DNA of 64,000 nucleotides from Brevundimonas sp. MF30-B (GCF_004683885.1 NZ_CP038440.1:654001-718000); one strand, 5' to 3'; shown: positions 1-9,073, counted from the first letter of the stretch. Numbers and translations are program-made. Notes: generated from the letters alone by a model not told the origin.

Positions 1-1742
1 GGAAGTTCGCCGCCACCACCCCTTATCCGAACGAGCAGCTGGTGGCGTCGATGCTGGCCGCCGGAGTGGACCTGGACGCCAAGTCCTCGCGTGCGCCGTG
101 GTGGTCGGGCATCCTAGGCCTCCTGCTGCCGGTCGCCCTGATCATCGGCTTCTGGCTCTTCATCATGAACCGCATGCAGGGCGGCGCGCGCGGCGCCATG
201 GGCTTCGGCAAATCCAAGGCCAAGCTTCTGACTGAACACAAGGGCCGGAAGACCTTTGACGACGTCGCCGGCGTGGACGAGGCCAAGGAAGAGCTGACCG
301 AGGTGGTCGAGTTCCTGAAGGATCCCGGCAAGTTCCAGCGCCTGGGCGGCAAGATTCCCAAGGGCGCCCTGCTGGTCGGCCCTCCCGGCACCGGCAAGAC
401 GCTTTTGGCCCGCGCCGTCGCCGGCGAGGCGGGCGTTCCTTTCTTCTCGATCTCGGGCTCGGACTTCGTGGAGATGTTCGTGGGCGTCGGCGCAAGCCGC
501 GTGCGTGACATGTTCGAGCAGGCCAAGAAAAACGCGCCTTGCATCATCTTCATCGACGAGATCGATGCGGTGGGCCGCCATCGCGGCGCCGGCCTGGGCG
601 GCGGAAATGACGAGCGCGAGCAAACGTTGAACCAGCTGCTGGTCGAGATGGACGGCTTCGAGGCGTCCGAGAACATCATCTTGATCGCCGCCACCAACAG
701 GCCCGATGTGCTGGACCCGGCCCTGCTGCGCCCGGGTCGCTTCGACCGTCAGGTCGTGGTGCCCAATCCCGACGTGTCCGGCCGCGAACGCATCCTGCGC
801 GTTCACATGAAGGACGTGCCGCTTGGGCCGGACGTCAACGTCAAGACTATCGCGCGCGGCACGCCCGGCTTCTCGGGCGCCGACCTGGCCAACCTCGTCA
901 ATGAAGCCGCGCTGATGGCGGCGCGCAAGGACCGCAAAATGGTCACCCACCGCGACTTCGAGGACGCCAAGGACAAGGTTCTGATGGGCTCGGAGCGTAA
1001 GTCCATGGCGATGAACGAGGAGGAGAAGCGCCTGACCGCCTATCATGAGGCCGGTCACGCCATTGTCGCCATGAATGTGAAGATGGCCGACCCGGTGCAC
1101 AAGGCGACCATCGTGCCGCGCGGCCGCGCCCTGGGCATGGTCATGCAACTACCCGAGGGCGACCGCTATTCGATGAAGTACCAGCAGATGATCGACCGCA
1201 TCGCCATCATGGCCGGCGGCCGCGTCGCCGAAGAGATCATCTTCGGGCCGGAGAACATAACGTCGGGCGCGTCATCCGACATCGAGCAGGCGACCAAGCT
1301 GGCCCGCGCCATGGTGACCCGCTGGGGCTTCTCGGACCGCCTGGGCACCGTGGCGTACGGCGAGAACCAGGAGGAGGTCTTTCTTGGCCACTCGGTCGCG
1401 CGCAATCAGAGCGTTTCGGAAGAAACCGCCCGGATCATCGACGAAGAGGTCAAGCGCATCGTGACCGCCGGCTGGGAGGAGGCTCGCAAGATTCTCACCG
1501 AAAAGGCCGAGGACCACGAAAAGCTGTCCCAAGCCCTGCTGGAGTACGAGACCCTCTCGGGAGAGGAGATCAGGGATCTGATTGAAAAGGGCGTCGCCCC
1601 CAACCGCGACGAAAGCAACTTCCCCAACGCCGGTCCCTCTGTCGCTGTGCCCGTTACGCCGGTTTCGGACGGGACGGAGATCGAGCCTTCGCAGGCGGGG
1701 ACGCCGGCCGCGCCGACGACCAGCGTGCCGACGGTCCACTAG
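1..1742 (+). CDS. ftsH: ATP-dependent zinc metalloprotease FtsH (5' end outside window)
   Basis: FtsH is a membrane-anchored AAA+ protease that degrades misassembled membrane proteins and some regulators. The frame is open from base 3, so the gene starts before the window; TM1 and most of the periplasmic loop are missing. Visible parts in order: a periplasmic tail, a second membrane helix with flanking WWSG and NRMQ, Walker A GPPGTGKT (378-401), Walker B FIDEID, the SRH region with RPGRFDR, and the zinc site HEAGH (1044-1058). The C-terminal tail is rich in Pro, Ala and Thr. A strong terminator follows directly. The family assignment is certain. Confidence 0.98.
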   Translation, partial: KFAATTPYPNEQLVASMLAAGVDLDAKSSRAPWWSGILGLLLPVALIIGFWLFIMNRMQGGARGAMGFGKSKAKLLTEHKGRKTFDDVAGVDEAKEELTEVVEFLKDPGKFQRLGGKIPKGALLVGPPGTGKTLLARAVAGEAGVPFFSISGSDFVEMFVGVGASRVRDMFEQAKKNAPCIIFIDEIDAVGRHRGAGLGGGNDEREQTLNQLLVEMDGFEASENIILIAATNRPDVLDPALLRPGRFDRQVVVPNPDVSGRERILRVHMKDVPLGPDVNVKTIARGTPGFSGADLANLVNEAALMAARKDRKMVTHRDFEDAKDKVLMGSERKSMAMNEEEKRLTAYHEAGHAIVAMNVKMADPVHKATIVPRGRALGMVMQLPEGDRYSMKYQQMIDRIAIMAGGRVAEEIIFGPENITSGASSDIEQATKLARAMVTRWGFSDRLGTVAYGENQEEVFLGHSVARNQSVSEETARIIDEEVKRIVTAGWEEARKILTEKAEDHEKLSQALLEYETLSGEEIRDLIEKGVAPNRDESNFPNAGPSVAVPVTPVSDGTEIEPSQAGTPAAPTTSVPTVH

Positions 1743-1748
1743 GGACGG

Positions 1749-1784
1749 AAAGCCCCGCCGGCGACGCTTGCGGGGCTTTCTTCT
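1749..1784 (+). terminator. Rho-independent terminator after ftsH
   Basis: A 10-bp perfect stem (AAAGCCCCGC paired with GCGGGGCTTT) with an 11-nt loop is followed by TTCTT. It starts 7 bases after the ftsH stop codon. Confidence 0.85.
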
Positions 1785-1869
1785 AAAAGAACAGGTTTGC
1801 AACACAAACTAGTTGATGTAGTGATGCTCTGTCTGAGGCGCCTTCCCGCGCCTTTCTCAGGAGATCGCC

Positions 1870-2523
1870 ATGACCACGCCGTCCGCCTTGTCTCCCCAAC
1901 ATGCCGCCGAGGCCGATCTGGCCTATCTGCGCGCCATCGTCGAAGGCGACGGCCGGCCGCGTCTGACCTTAGCGGTGGCTTATCTCGCGGGCGGCCTGCT
2001 GTACGGTCTTCAGTGTCTGTTTCATCTCGGACAGGCGACCGGTGTGATCCGCTGGCCGGATCTGGCCAATCTGAGCTTTGTGGTCGGGATCAGCGTCGCC
2101 TTCATGGTGGTCCTGAGCTGGGCGATCCGGCGCGATCGCCGCGATCAGGCGGCCAACGTGGGCCCCGCCGCCAACCGCGCCATGCACGCCGCGCTGAACG
2201 GCGCCGGCATGGTCAATGTGGCCGCCATCATCGTCTTTGGAGTCGGGGCCGCGCGCGATCAGGATCTGGCTCTTTGGCTCTATTATCCCGCCATGGTGTT
2301 CGGCTTGCAGAGCGCCGCCTGGATCATGGCCTGGAGCCTGAAACGCAAGGGCTGGATGCTCGCCACGGCGCTGGGCGGCTGGGGCGCCGCGGTGGCGCTT
2401 GGGCTGCTGGTGCGCGAGCCCCTGGCGTATCTGCTGGTCTGCACGGCGGCGTTGTTCGCCCTGTTCGCCGCGCCTGGCTGGATCATGTTTCGTGACGCGC
2501 GCCGGACCGGGCGAGAGGCCTGA
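1870..2523 (+). CDS. Polytopic membrane protein of unknown function
   Basis: A 217-residue protein with about six hydrophobic segments (roughly residues 35-60, 68-90, 110-130, 138-160, 166-185 and 188-205) and a short charged C-terminus ending in RDARRTGREA. The ATG is preceded by AGGAG at good spacing. It lies two bases before a small winged-helix regulator gene, a common pairing of inner-membrane protein and cognate transcription factor. Upstream is a short AACTAGTT palindrome (1807-1814) that could be part of an operator. I do not recognise a named family. Confidence 0.8.
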   Translation: MTTPSALSPQHAAEADLAYLRAIVEGDGRPRLTLAVAYLAGGLLYGLQCLFHLGQATGVIRWPDLANLSFVVGISVAFMVVLSWAIRRDRRDQAANVGPAANRAMHAALNGAGMVNVAAIIVFGVGAARDQDLALWLYYPAMVFGLQSAAWIMAWSLKRKGWMLATALGGWGAAVALGLLVREPLAYLLVCTAALFALFAAPGWIMFRDARRTGREA

Positions 2524-2525
2524 TC

Positions 2526-2831
2526 GTGGCCCTGAGCGATCTAGGGCGCATTGACGAGGTCATCCACGGTCGCGTTCGCCTGGGCGTCATGGTCTATCTG
2601 GCCGACGCCGAAAGCGCAGACTTCGCCGAGCTGAAGACCGCGCTGGAGGCGACGCAAGGCAATCTGTCTGTCCACCTTAAGAAGCTCGAGGAGGCGCGTT
2701 ACATCGCCATCGCCAAGAGCTTCGTGAACAACAAGCCGCTTACGCGCGTCTCGATCACCAGCCAGGGCCGCCGCGCCTTCGCCGACTATCTGGACGCGCT
2801 AGGCGATCTGATCGGGAGCAAGAGTGGATGA
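2526..2831 (+). CDS. Winged-helix transcriptional regulator (HTH_34 / MarR-like)
   Basis: A 101-residue protein matching the small winged-helix family with the pattern 'IH-x-R-x-x-x-MVYL ... L-x-x-x-L-x-x-T-x-GNLS-x-HL-x-KLE-x-x-x-Y'. The recognition helix is around residues 40-55 (TQGNLSVHLKKLEE) and the wing is near VNNKPLTRVSIT. It starts with GTG two bases after the stop of the membrane-protein gene and its TGA overlaps the folP ATG, so the three genes are likely co-transcribed. It probably regulates the neighbouring membrane protein or itself; this is inferred from context. Confidence 0.85.
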   Translation: MALSDLGRIDEVIHGRVRLGVMVYLADAESADFAELKTALEATQGNLSVHLKKLEEARYIAIAKSFVNNKPLTRVSITSQGRRAFADYLDALGDLIGSKSG

Positions 2832-3637
2832 GCCGGCCTCTGGTCATGGGCATCGTCAACGTCACGCCCGACAGCTTTTCGGACGGCGGACGGCTGGCGA
2901 CGGCCGAGGCGGCGATAGCGCATGGCTTGAAGCTGGTCGAACAGGGCGCCGACTGGCTGGATGTGGGCGGCGAGAGCACGCGGCCGGGCGCCGCGCCGGT
3001 GGCCGAGGCCGAGGAGTTGGACCGGGTGCTCCCGGTGATCGAGGGTCTGGCCGCACGGTGGGGCGGGCGGATCAGCATCGACACCCTCAAGCCCGATCTG
3101 GCTCGGGCGGCTATGGCGGCGGGGGCCGCCATGTGGAACGACGTCTCCGCCCTCTCCTGGGCTCCCGACAGCCTCAAGACGGCGGCCGATCTCAGCTGTT
3201 CCGTCTGCCTGATGCATATGAAGGGCGAGCCGCGCACCATGCAGGCCGCGCCCGCCTACGAAGATGTCGTCGCTGAGGTCGCCGACTATCTGGTCGAACG
3301 GGCCGAGGCGGCCATGACGGCAGGCGTCGCCCGCGACGCGATCTGGCTGGACCCCGGCCTCGGCTTCGGCAAGACGGCGGCGCACAACCTCGCCCTGACG
3401 GCGCGTCTGGATCGGATCGCGGCGCTCGGCTTTCCGGTGCTGTACGGCGCCAGCCGCAAGCGCACGATCCAGGCGATGGATCCGACCGCGACCGACCCGC
3501 TGGACCGCCTAGGGGGCTCGCTGGCTCTTGCGCTGGAGGCGGCGCGACGCGGGGCGGACATGGTCCGCGTCCATGATGTGCGCGAAACCGTCCAGGCGCT
3601 GAAGCTTCAGGCTGCGGTCGGGGCCGCGGCGGAATAA
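2828..3637 (+). CDS. folP: Dihydropteroate synthase
   Basis: FolP condenses 6-hydroxymethyl-7,8-dihydropterin pyrophosphate with p-aminobenzoate in folate synthesis and is the sulfonamide target. At 269 residues it has the normal length. Visible signatures are MGIVNVTPDSFSDGG near the N-terminus, DVGGESTRPGA, ISIDT, NDVSAL, MHMKGEPRTMQ, DPGLGFGKT and GASRKR near the C-terminus. The ATG overlaps the upstream TGA. The last 31 bases overlap the convergent VOC gene. Confidence 0.96.
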   Translation: MSRPLVMGIVNVTPDSFSDGGRLATAEAAIAHGLKLVEQGADWLDVGGESTRPGAAPVAEAEELDRVLPVIEGLAARWGGRISIDTLKPDLARAAMAAGAAMWNDVSALSWAPDSLKTAADLSCSVCLMHMKGEPRTMQAAPAYEDVVAEVADYLVERAEAAMTAGVARDAIWLDPGLGFGKTAAHNLALTARLDRIAALGFPVLYGASRKRTIQAMDPTATDPLDRLGGSLALALEAARRGADMVRVHDVRETVQALKLQAAVGAAAE

Positions 3638-4014
3638 AGCATGATCAGATTGCCGCATGTGTCGTCCAGGACTGCGACACGCACTTCGCCCATGTCCGCG
3701 GGCGGGCCGGTGAACGTTACGCCTAGATCCGTCAGCCGTGCGTGGTCGGCGTCGATGTCATCCACCTGAAAGGTGGTCCACGGAATGCCTTTTCGCACCA
3801 TCATGGCCTGGAAGGCGGCGAACTCGAGATCCTGACCGCCGGGTTCGATGGAAAGTTCGACGCCGTCGGGTTCGACGGGGGACACCACCGTCAGATAGCG
3901 GACCGGCCCCATCGGCAGGTTCCGCTTCACCTGAAATCCAAGCTTGTCCACGTAGAAGCGCTCGGCCTTGTCCTGATCATCCACGGCGATGCTGGTCAGC
4001 TTGATGCGGATCAC
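3607..4014 (-). CDS. VOC-superfamily protein (glyoxalase/bleomycin-resistance fold)
   Basis: A 135-residue protein with paired beta-alpha-beta-beta-beta modules: KLTSIAVDDQDKAERFYVDKLGF at the N-terminus and VDDIDADHARLTDLGV in the middle, ending in a metal-side strand with DDTCGNLIMLY. Members bind metals or small ligands; substrate cannot be told. Its ATG overlaps the upstream DUF1579 stop by four bases. It is the last gene of an ArsR-SRPBCC-SRPBCC-DUF1579-VOC operon, a set often carried together in Caulobacterales and related groups. Confidence 0.85.
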   Translation of the reverse strand: MIRIKLTSIAVDDQDKAERFYVDKLGFQVKRNLPMGPVRYLTVVSPVEPDGVELSIEPGGQDLEFAAFQAMMVRKGIPWTTFQVDDIDADHARLTDLGVTFTGPPADMGEVRVAVLDDTCGNLIMLYSAAAPTAA

Positions 4015-4484
4015 AGGGCGGCTCCCTTGCGGCGCAGAGTGGTGACGTAGAGCTCGTTCCAGTCGCCGTTCTCATCCAGACAGGCGCCTCGCTGGATGCG
4101 TTCGTCGAGGCTCGTGATTTCAAACGTGTCGCGATAGGTCTGCATCCGATCGGACCCATCGGCAGCAGGACCCTCGCTGAAGAGGAGCAATGCGCGGCGG
4201 TCCGGCGACAGCTCGCCGTCATAGATCCACGCATGGCTCATCATCGACCCGACCCACTGGCCGATGAAGCGTCCCTTCGCCGGGTCGAAGCCCACAACGG
4301 ACAAATAGGCGCCGCTCGGCATAACGCCTTCGGTGATGATCCATTGATCGCCGAGCCGCCGGACGGCTTCCATGCCCTGGCTGCGGTCCTCGCCCTGGCC
4401 GGTTTCAAAGGTCCAATCGCCGAGGAAATGGTCCAGCCAGCGATGCTGTTCGGTAATGCTCGAAGCGGAGGGGGCGTCGCTCAT
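4011..4484 (-). CDS. DUF1579-family protein
   Basis: A 157-residue protein with the DUF1579 pattern: HRWLDHFLGDWTFE at the N-terminus, a central GYxxxxVVGFDPAKGRFIGQWVGSMM-like strand pair, and RDTFEI near the C-terminus. The fold is a small lipocalin-like barrel of unknown function. It is separated from the SRPBCC gene by 12 bases and overlaps the VOC gene, so it belongs to the ArsR-led operon. Confidence 0.8.
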   Translation of the reverse strand: MSDAPSASSITEQHRWLDHFLGDWTFETGQGEDRSQGMEAVRRLGDQWIITEGVMPSGAYLSVVGFDPAKGRFIGQWVGSMMSHAWIYDGELSPDRRALLLFSEGPAADGSDRMQTYRDTFEITSLDERIQRGACLDENGDWNELYVTTLRRKGAAL

Positions 4485-4496
4485 GATCTCTGCTCC

Positions 4497-4970
4497 TCAG
4501 TCGCGCCGGTTCGGCAGGACGGCGTCGGGATGGCGGTCCAGAACAAACGTCGCCTCCAGGCCATGTTCGAGCCAGACCTTGGCGCCGGCCAGCACCAGGC
4601 TGAAGCCGCCCATGGCGTCCAGCGCGGCCGTCGTCCGCGCGTCGTCGTCACCGTGAAAGCCCCGGTTGACGATACTGACCAGAGTGCGATGGGGGCCGTG
4701 CGGTTCAAACCGCCACTCGACTTCGGTGGGCGTGTCGGGCCCGTCCCACTCGATCAGGATGCGGTGGGGCGGCTCCAAGGCCTTGACCACGACGTCGGCG
4801 CCGACGCCATACATCTCCCAATCCCAGCGCACGGTTCGGCCGGCTTCCAGGGGGCCGCTCGAGCGGGTGAACCAGAAGCGCGTCGTCGCGGCCGGCTCGA
4901 CAAAGGCCCGGTAGACCTCCGCTATGGGACGTCGGATGAGCATGGCGGTCTCAACGATCGGCGGCCTCAT
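4497..4970 (-). CDS. SRPBCC/AHSA1-like protein
   Basis: A 157-residue START-like protein: it begins MRPPIVETAMLIRRPIAEVYRAF, contains a WDWEMYGV strand and ends with a long C-terminal helix around GGFSLVLAGAKVWLEHGLEA. The ATG at 4970 overlaps the preceding gene's TGA, which decides this start over a longer upstream reading. Such proteins bind hydrophobic ligands or act as AHSA1-like partners. Role here is unknown. Confidence 0.82.
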   Translation of the reverse strand: MRPPIVETAMLIRRPIAEVYRAFVEPAATTRFWFTRSSGPLEAGRTVRWDWEMYGVGADVVVKALEPPHRILIEWDGPDTPTEVEWRFEPHGPHRTLVSIVNRGFHGDDDARTTAALDAMGGFSLVLAGAKVWLEHGLEATFVLDRHPDAVLPNRRD

Positions 4971-5500
4971 GATGCGATCTCGACCGCATAGGCGTCGCGC
5001 AGGGCCGTCCAGCGGGACCAGCTCCAAGGATGTCGCCGCCCCTGGGCGGCGTCCTCCAGGCCTTCCATGTGGTGATGCCAGCCCGACAGGGTGCGGCTGA
5101 GGTCGCATTCCCAGGCCTGGGGCACCCGATGGATCAGGGTCAGGTGCGTGCCGTCGCCATCGGGCGCCAGCCGCCAGCTGACGATCGATTCTTCGTGGCC
5201 GAAGGTGTGGTCAAACCGGCGGGGCGGGTCGAACACCAGCACTTCGTTGGACTGCTCGCGGCAGTCGCGGGTGTCGGGAAAATCCGGTGTTTCGGGCTGG
5301 CGGAAATTCAGGTCCATTCGCCCTCCTTCCCGGGGTTCGATAACCCCTTCGGCCAGCCAGCACCTCAACCCCTGAGGCGTGGTGAGAGCGCCCCAGACGC
5401 GGTCCGGCGAATGACGCAGACGGCGCTCGAAGCGCAGCTCCCAGCCACCGTCGATCGCGCGCCAGACGCCTTGATCGATCCGATCCATGACATCGGTCAT
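4967..5500 (-). CDS. SRPBCC/AHSA1-like protein
   Basis: A 177-residue protein with the AHSA1/START pattern RFERRLRHSPDRVWGALTTPQGLRCWL, then a central VLVFDPPRRFDHTF strand and a C-terminal helix after LSRTLSGWHHHMEGL. The ATG at 5500 overlaps the TGA of the ArsR gene by four bases, so translation is coupled. ArsR plus SRPBCC pairs are frequent and suggest repressor-controlled stress or detoxification genes, but no ligand can be named. Confidence 0.85.
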   Translation of the reverse strand: MTDVMDRIDQGVWRAIDGGWELRFERRLRHSPDRVWGALTTPQGLRCWLAEGVIEPREGGRMDLNFRQPETPDFPDTRDCREQSNEVLVFDPPRRFDHTFGHEESIVSWRLAPDGDGTHLTLIHRVPQAWECDLSRTLSGWHHHMEGLEDAAQGRRHPWSWSRWTALRDAYAVEIAS

Positions 5501-5820
5501 TGAGCGAACTCCCTGTCCAAATGCGCCTCCAGAGCGTCGAGCCGGCTGGTCCAAAGACGTCGATAGGTCTCCAGCCAGCCGTCGATCTCGGCGAGAGGGC
5601 GAGGGTTGAGGCTGTAGAGCCGTCGATTGGCGTCTTTGCGCACCGTCACGAGGCCGGCCTCGCGCAGTACGGACAGATGGCGCGACACGGTGGGCTGGCT
5701 GACCGGCAAGGCGTCCACCAGATCCCCCGCCGCCCGCTCGCCGCCGGCCAGCAGCCCCAGGATTGCGAGGCGATGCGGCTCGGCCAGGGCGGCGAACGCG
5801 GGCGTAAGGATCAAGCTCAT
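5497..5820 (-). CDS. ArsR-family transcriptional repressor
   Basis: A 107-residue winged-helix repressor with the ArsR pattern ALAEPHRLAILGLLAGGE, recognition helix VSQPTVSRHLSVLREAGLV and a wing at RKDANRRLYSL. No cysteine metal-binding motif is visible, so it is probably not a classical metal sensor. It is the first gene of a five-gene minus-strand operon. The 80 bases between it and the divergent SMR gene hold AT-rich inverted repeats that are likely its operator. Confidence 0.9.
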   Translation of the reverse strand: MSLILTPAFAALAEPHRLAILGLLAGGERAAGDLVDALPVSQPTVSRHLSVLREAGLVTVRKDANRRLYSLNPRPLAEIDGWLETYRRLWTSRLDALEAHLDREFAQ

Positions 5821-5860
5821 TAATATCGTCTAGCATCAATATAGCGATATTGCAATATTC
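5821..5860. promoter_or_regulatory. Probable ArsR operator in divergent promoter region
   Basis: An AT-rich block in otherwise GC-rich DNA directly before the arsR start. It contains the inverted repeat CAATAT-agcg-ATATTG (5837-5852), followed by another CAATATT copy, and is preceded by AATATCG. The position between arsR and the SMR gene suggests control of both directions. Confidence 0.6.
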
Positions 5861-5901
5861 AAATCCTTGCTCGCGGGATGTAAAGCCCGCATCAGGGCGT
5901 C

Positions 5902-6237
5902 ATGATCGTCATCAATCCCTGGATCGCCCTGGTCATCGCCGGCCTGCTGGAAGTCGGCTGGGCCTCGGCCTTCAAGTTCGTGGGCCCGCAGCGGCCCGTG
6001 ACCTCCCTGGTCGTGATCGCCGCCATGGGCCTGAGCTTCTGGTTCCTGTGGATGGCGACCCAGCGCATTCCGATCGGCACCGCCTACGCCATCTGGACCG
6101 GCATAGGGGCGGTGGGCGCCGCGACCGTCGGCATGGCGATCTACAACGAGCCGGCGACGGCGCTGCGCATCGTCTGCATCGTCCTGATCGTCGCCGGGAT
6201 CGTGGGGCTGAAGCTGTTCTCGGCGGCCCATCCATGA
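5902..6237 (+). CDS. Small multidrug resistance (SMR) exporter, Gdx/SugE type
   Basis: A 111-residue protein with four membrane helices. The first helix carries AGLLEVGWASAFK, with the essential membrane glutamate followed by the GWA pattern of the guanidinium exporter (Gdx, formerly SugE) subgroup. Helix 3 has PIGTAYAIWTGIGAVGAA. Gdx proteins export guanidinium in exchange for protons as antiparallel dimers. The TGA overlaps the thiD ATG. A second, phage-carried SMR gene is at 11094. Guanidine as substrate is inferred from the subgroup only. Confidence 0.92.
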   Translation: MIVINPWIALVIAGLLEVGWASAFKFVGPQRPVTSLVVIAAMGLSFWFLWMATQRIPIGTAYAIWTGIGAVGAATVGMAIYNEPATALRIVCIVLIVAGIVGLKLFSAAHP

Positions 6238-7031
6238 GCGGCTTCAAGGGACGCGTCCTGATCCTGGCCGGCTCGGACTCGGGCGGTGGTGCCGGCATCC
6301 AGGCCGACATCAAGGCGGTGACCATGCTGGGCGGCTTTGCGGCCACGGCGATCACGGCCGTCACCGTCCAGAACACCCTGGGCGTCCACGGCGTGCACCC
6401 TCTGCCCATCGAACTGATCCGCGCCCAGGCCGAGGCGGTGCTGGACGACATCGGCGCCGATGCGCTCAAGACCGGCATGCTGGGGTCGGTCGAGGTGGTC
6501 GAGACGGTCGCTGCCCTGATGGATCAGGCCGGGGCGCCCGCGGTGGTCGACCCCGTCATGGTGGCCAAGGGCGGCGCGGCTCTGCTGCCGGACCAGGCCG
6601 TCGCGGCGGTGAAGGCGCTGATGATCCCGCGCGCCGCCCTCTTGACCCCCAATGCGCCGGAGGCGGAGGCCCTGACCGGCCTGACCGTGGCCGACCTGGA
6701 CGGCCAGCGGCGCGCCGGCGAGGCCCTGCTCCGACTCGGCGCGCGCGCCGTGCTGATGAAGGGCGGCCATGTGCCGGGCGAGCGGCTGATCGACGTGCTG
6801 ATGACGCCGGACAGCGAGACCCTGTTCGAGGGCGAGCGGGTCGAGACGCGCCACACCCATGGGACGGGCTGCACACTGGCCAGTGCGTGTGCGGCCGGCC
6901 TGGCCAAGGGCCTGCCACTGCCCATCGCTGTGGCCGAGGCCTGGGCCTATGTCGCCGAGGCCATCCGCCGCGCGCCCGGCCTGGGCGGCGGCCACGGCCC
7001 CTTGGACCACGCCTGGCCCGTGCGCCGATGA
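6234..7031 (+). CDS. thiD: Hydroxymethylpyrimidine/phosphomethylpyrimidine kinase
   Basis: ThiD phosphorylates HMP and HMP-P for thiamine synthesis. The 265-residue ribokinase-fold protein shows AGSDSGGGAGIQADIK near the N-terminus, TAVTVQNTLGV, DPVMVAKGG, LLTPNAPEAEAL, and the C-terminal anion hole with catalytic Asp equivalent in HTHGTGCTLASA. The ATG overlaps the SMR stop and its own TGA overlaps the next ATG, so SMR, thiD and the nucleotidyltransferase form a tightly packed operon. Confidence 0.95.
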   Translation: MSGFKGRVLILAGSDSGGGAGIQADIKAVTMLGGFAATAITAVTVQNTLGVHGVHPLPIELIRAQAEAVLDDIGADALKTGMLGSVEVVETVAALMDQAGAPAVVDPVMVAKGGAALLPDQAVAAVKALMIPRAALLTPNAPEAEALTGLTVADLDGQRRAGEALLRLGARAVLMKGGHVPGERLIDVLMTPDSETLFEGERVETRHTHGTGCTLASACAAGLAKGLPLPIAVAEAWAYVAEAIRRAPGLGGGHGPLDHAWPVRR

Positions 7032-7345
7032 GCGACCTCCAACGCCGACTTGTCGAGATCGTCCGCGCCGATCCCGAGCTGATGACCGTGCTGACCGGCG
7101 TGCGCGACTTGGACCTGCCGGACTGGCGGCTGTTCTCGGGCGCCGTCTATCAGTCGGTCTGGAACGCCCTGACCGGGCGTCCGGCGGGCTATGGCGTCAA
7201 GGACTTCGACCTGGGCTATTTCGATTCTGACACCTCGTGGGACGCCGAGGACGCCGTCATCCGCCGCGTCGCCGCCGCCTTCGAGACGCCGCTTCGCGAT
7301 CGGATCGAGGTGCGCAATCAGGCCCGCGTCCGCCTCTGTCTGTAA
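7028..7345 (+). pseudogene. Nucleotidyltransferase (NTP_transf_6/DUF925), 5' fragment disrupted by prophage
   Basis: The first 100 codons of a host nucleotidyltransferase: the FSGAVYQSVWN and KDFDLGYFD signatures (GS-like and Asp-x-Asp active-site region) are present. Host coding ends at the attL core (7326-7331) after NQARV; the last codons and the TAA at 7343 are phage DNA. The 3' remainder resumes at about 50500 (WFPQKFGEPYPP onward). Joining the two at the GT core restores one uninterrupted frame. The fragment lacks the C-terminal half and is probably inactive. Confidence 0.92.
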
Positions 7346-7352
7346 GTATGAA
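7306..7352. other. attL (left prophage attachment site)
   Basis: This is the junction between host nucleotidyltransferase DNA and phage DNA. It shares GCGTCC (7326-7331) with attR (50498-50503). To the right of the core is the phage arm CCTCTGT followed by CTGTAAGTATG. Serine integrases usually exchange at a central dinucleotide; symmetry of the reconstructed attP points to GT at 7328-7329. Confidence 0.8.
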
Positions 7353-7398
7353 CCTTGCTTGGATGGGGACCAGAGTCCCGGTTTGAGCCAGTTTCACT

Positions 7399-9057
7399 AT
7401 GCCGATCAAAGCCTTTGCGTATGTGCGCTACAGCGATCCGTCGCAATCCACCGGCAATTCGGTGGCCCGTCAGACGGAGATGGCGATCAGCTACGCCGCG
7501 ACGGCTGGCGTTGAACTCGACTGGACATATCGGGACGACGGGGTTTCCGCCTTCCACGGCTTGAACCGCACGACTGGCGACCTTGGCCGGTTCATTGGGG
7601 ACGTTCAGAGCGGCAAGGTCGCCAAAGGATCACACCTTCTGATCGAAGGCTTCGACCGGTTCTCACGCGAAGACCCGATGGAAGCTTTGTGGACGTTCCT
7701 GACCGTGATCCGGTCGGGGATCGTGCTGGTCACACTTGCCGACAATCAGGTCTGGTCCGCCGAAACCCTCATGGGTCAAAGCCACCGGCTCTTCGGCGTC
7801 CTCCCGCACATGGAGCGCGCCCATAGCGAGTCGAAGGTGAAGAGCACCCGCACCCTCCACAACTGGCAACAAAGGCGGGCGAAGGGTGTGGTCGTGGACA
7901 GGCTGACCAAGCCCGCGTGGCTTGATGTCGTGGACGGGGAATACAAGGTCAACGACGACAAGCAGCGTATCTTGCTCCGCATCTTCGAAGAGGTCGCAGC
8001 CGGGACCGGCGTGGATCGCGTGGCGCGTCGTCTGAACGAAGCGGGCGAACGAGCATGGGGCCACGCCTACAAGGACACCGGCTCGCGCGCTGGCCAGACC
8101 CGCAAATGGCACGGCTCCTATATCCAAACGATCCTGAACAGCCGGGCGATCATTGGCGAGCATCAGCACCACCAATACGAATCCGGGTCGAGAAAACGCA
8201 TCCCTATCGGCGATCCGATCCCCGGCTACTTCCCGCCCGCGATTTCGCTCGATCTGTATCACCGCGCTAAGGCCGCGTTTAAGTCGCGCAACGTCGGGGG
8301 AGGCCGCAAGGAAGCCTCTCTGGTCAACCTCTTCGGAGACGCCATCCGGTGCGCCGATTGCGGGTCTCGGATGCGTTGGGGTGGTCACCATCACCGGGAG
8401 CGGGATGGCGGCAACTTCGCCTATTACCGGTGTTCCTCGACGGTCCAGCGCACCGGATGCGATCACACGCCCAAACACCGGGTGGTCTACCTCGAAAACG
8501 CTGTCCTCAATCTGGTGACAGAAATCCGTCTGGAGGGACTGGCCGACGACGCCGAGGCCAAGGCCAAGGTCGCCGAGGCCAAACATCAGCGTCAGTTGGC
8601 GAAGGATCGCGCGATGAAGGCCGCCCGACTGGTCCTCGAAATGGACAACGCGATCATGCGCGAACTCGCCAATGAAGCTTCGGACGCATCGCTGGCCGCG
8701 AACAAAGCCGTCTTGGACGCGGAAGAAGAACTGGCCATCGTCCGAACCCGGCTCATGCCGTCGAACCAGCAGACGGCCATCGCCGATCTTCGCGCCGCCT
8801 ACACGGAGACCAAGGACATCGGTCTTCGGATGCAACTGGCCGGAGCCGTGAAGACGGTCATGGACAACATCATCATCGACCGGGACGGCTTCGCCACGGT
8901 CTCGGTCATGGGCGGGGCGCGCGTCTACCGTTTCAAGATCGCCAAGACGGTCACGTCATTCACGCTGGTCAGCGGGGAGACGGTCATGGAGATCGGGCAA
9001 GCCCGGACGAACGCCGAGGCTCAAGCGTTCAAGGACAGCCTTAAGAGAGCCGCGTAG
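7399..9057 (+). CDS. Large serine recombinase (phage integrase)
   Basis: A 552-residue large serine integrase. The catalytic domain begins AFAYVRYSDPSQS with Ser12 as the nucleophile and includes the conserved EGFDRFSRE arginine motif. A recombinase domain follows (about 170-290), then a zinc ribbon with CADCG and YRCSS/GC cysteines (about 315-355), and a C-terminal coiled coil (about 385-450) typical of att-site synapsis control. It lies 70 bases from the attL core, reads into the phage, and is the likely enzyme for integration into the nucleotidyltransferase gene. Excision would need a directionality factor, not recognised here. Confidence 0.95.
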   Translation: MPIKAFAYVRYSDPSQSTGNSVARQTEMAISYAATAGVELDWTYRDDGVSAFHGLNRTTGDLGRFIGDVQSGKVAKGSHLLIEGFDRFSREDPMEALWTFLTVIRSGIVLVTLADNQVWSAETLMGQSHRLFGVLPHMERAHSESKVKSTRTLHNWQQRRAKGVVVDRLTKPAWLDVVDGEYKVNDDKQRILLRIFEEVAAGTGVDRVARRLNEAGERAWGHAYKDTGSRAGQTRKWHGSYIQTILNSRAIIGEHQHHQYESGSRKRIPIGDPIPGYFPPAISLDLYHRAKAAFKSRNVGGGRKEASLVNLFGDAIRCADCGSRMRWGGHHHRERDGGNFAYYRCSSTVQRTGCDHTPKHRVVYLENAVLNLVTEIRLEGLADDAEAKAKVAEAKHQRQLAKDRAMKAARLVLEMDNAIMRELANEASDASLAANKAVLDAEEELAIVRTRLMPSNQQTAIADLRAAYTETKDIGLRMQLAGAVKTVMDNIIIDRDGFATVSVMGGARVYRFKIAKTVTSFTLVSGETVMEIGQARTNAEAQAFKDSLKRAA

Positions 9058-9073
9058 GCGTTAGCCCGCCAAA

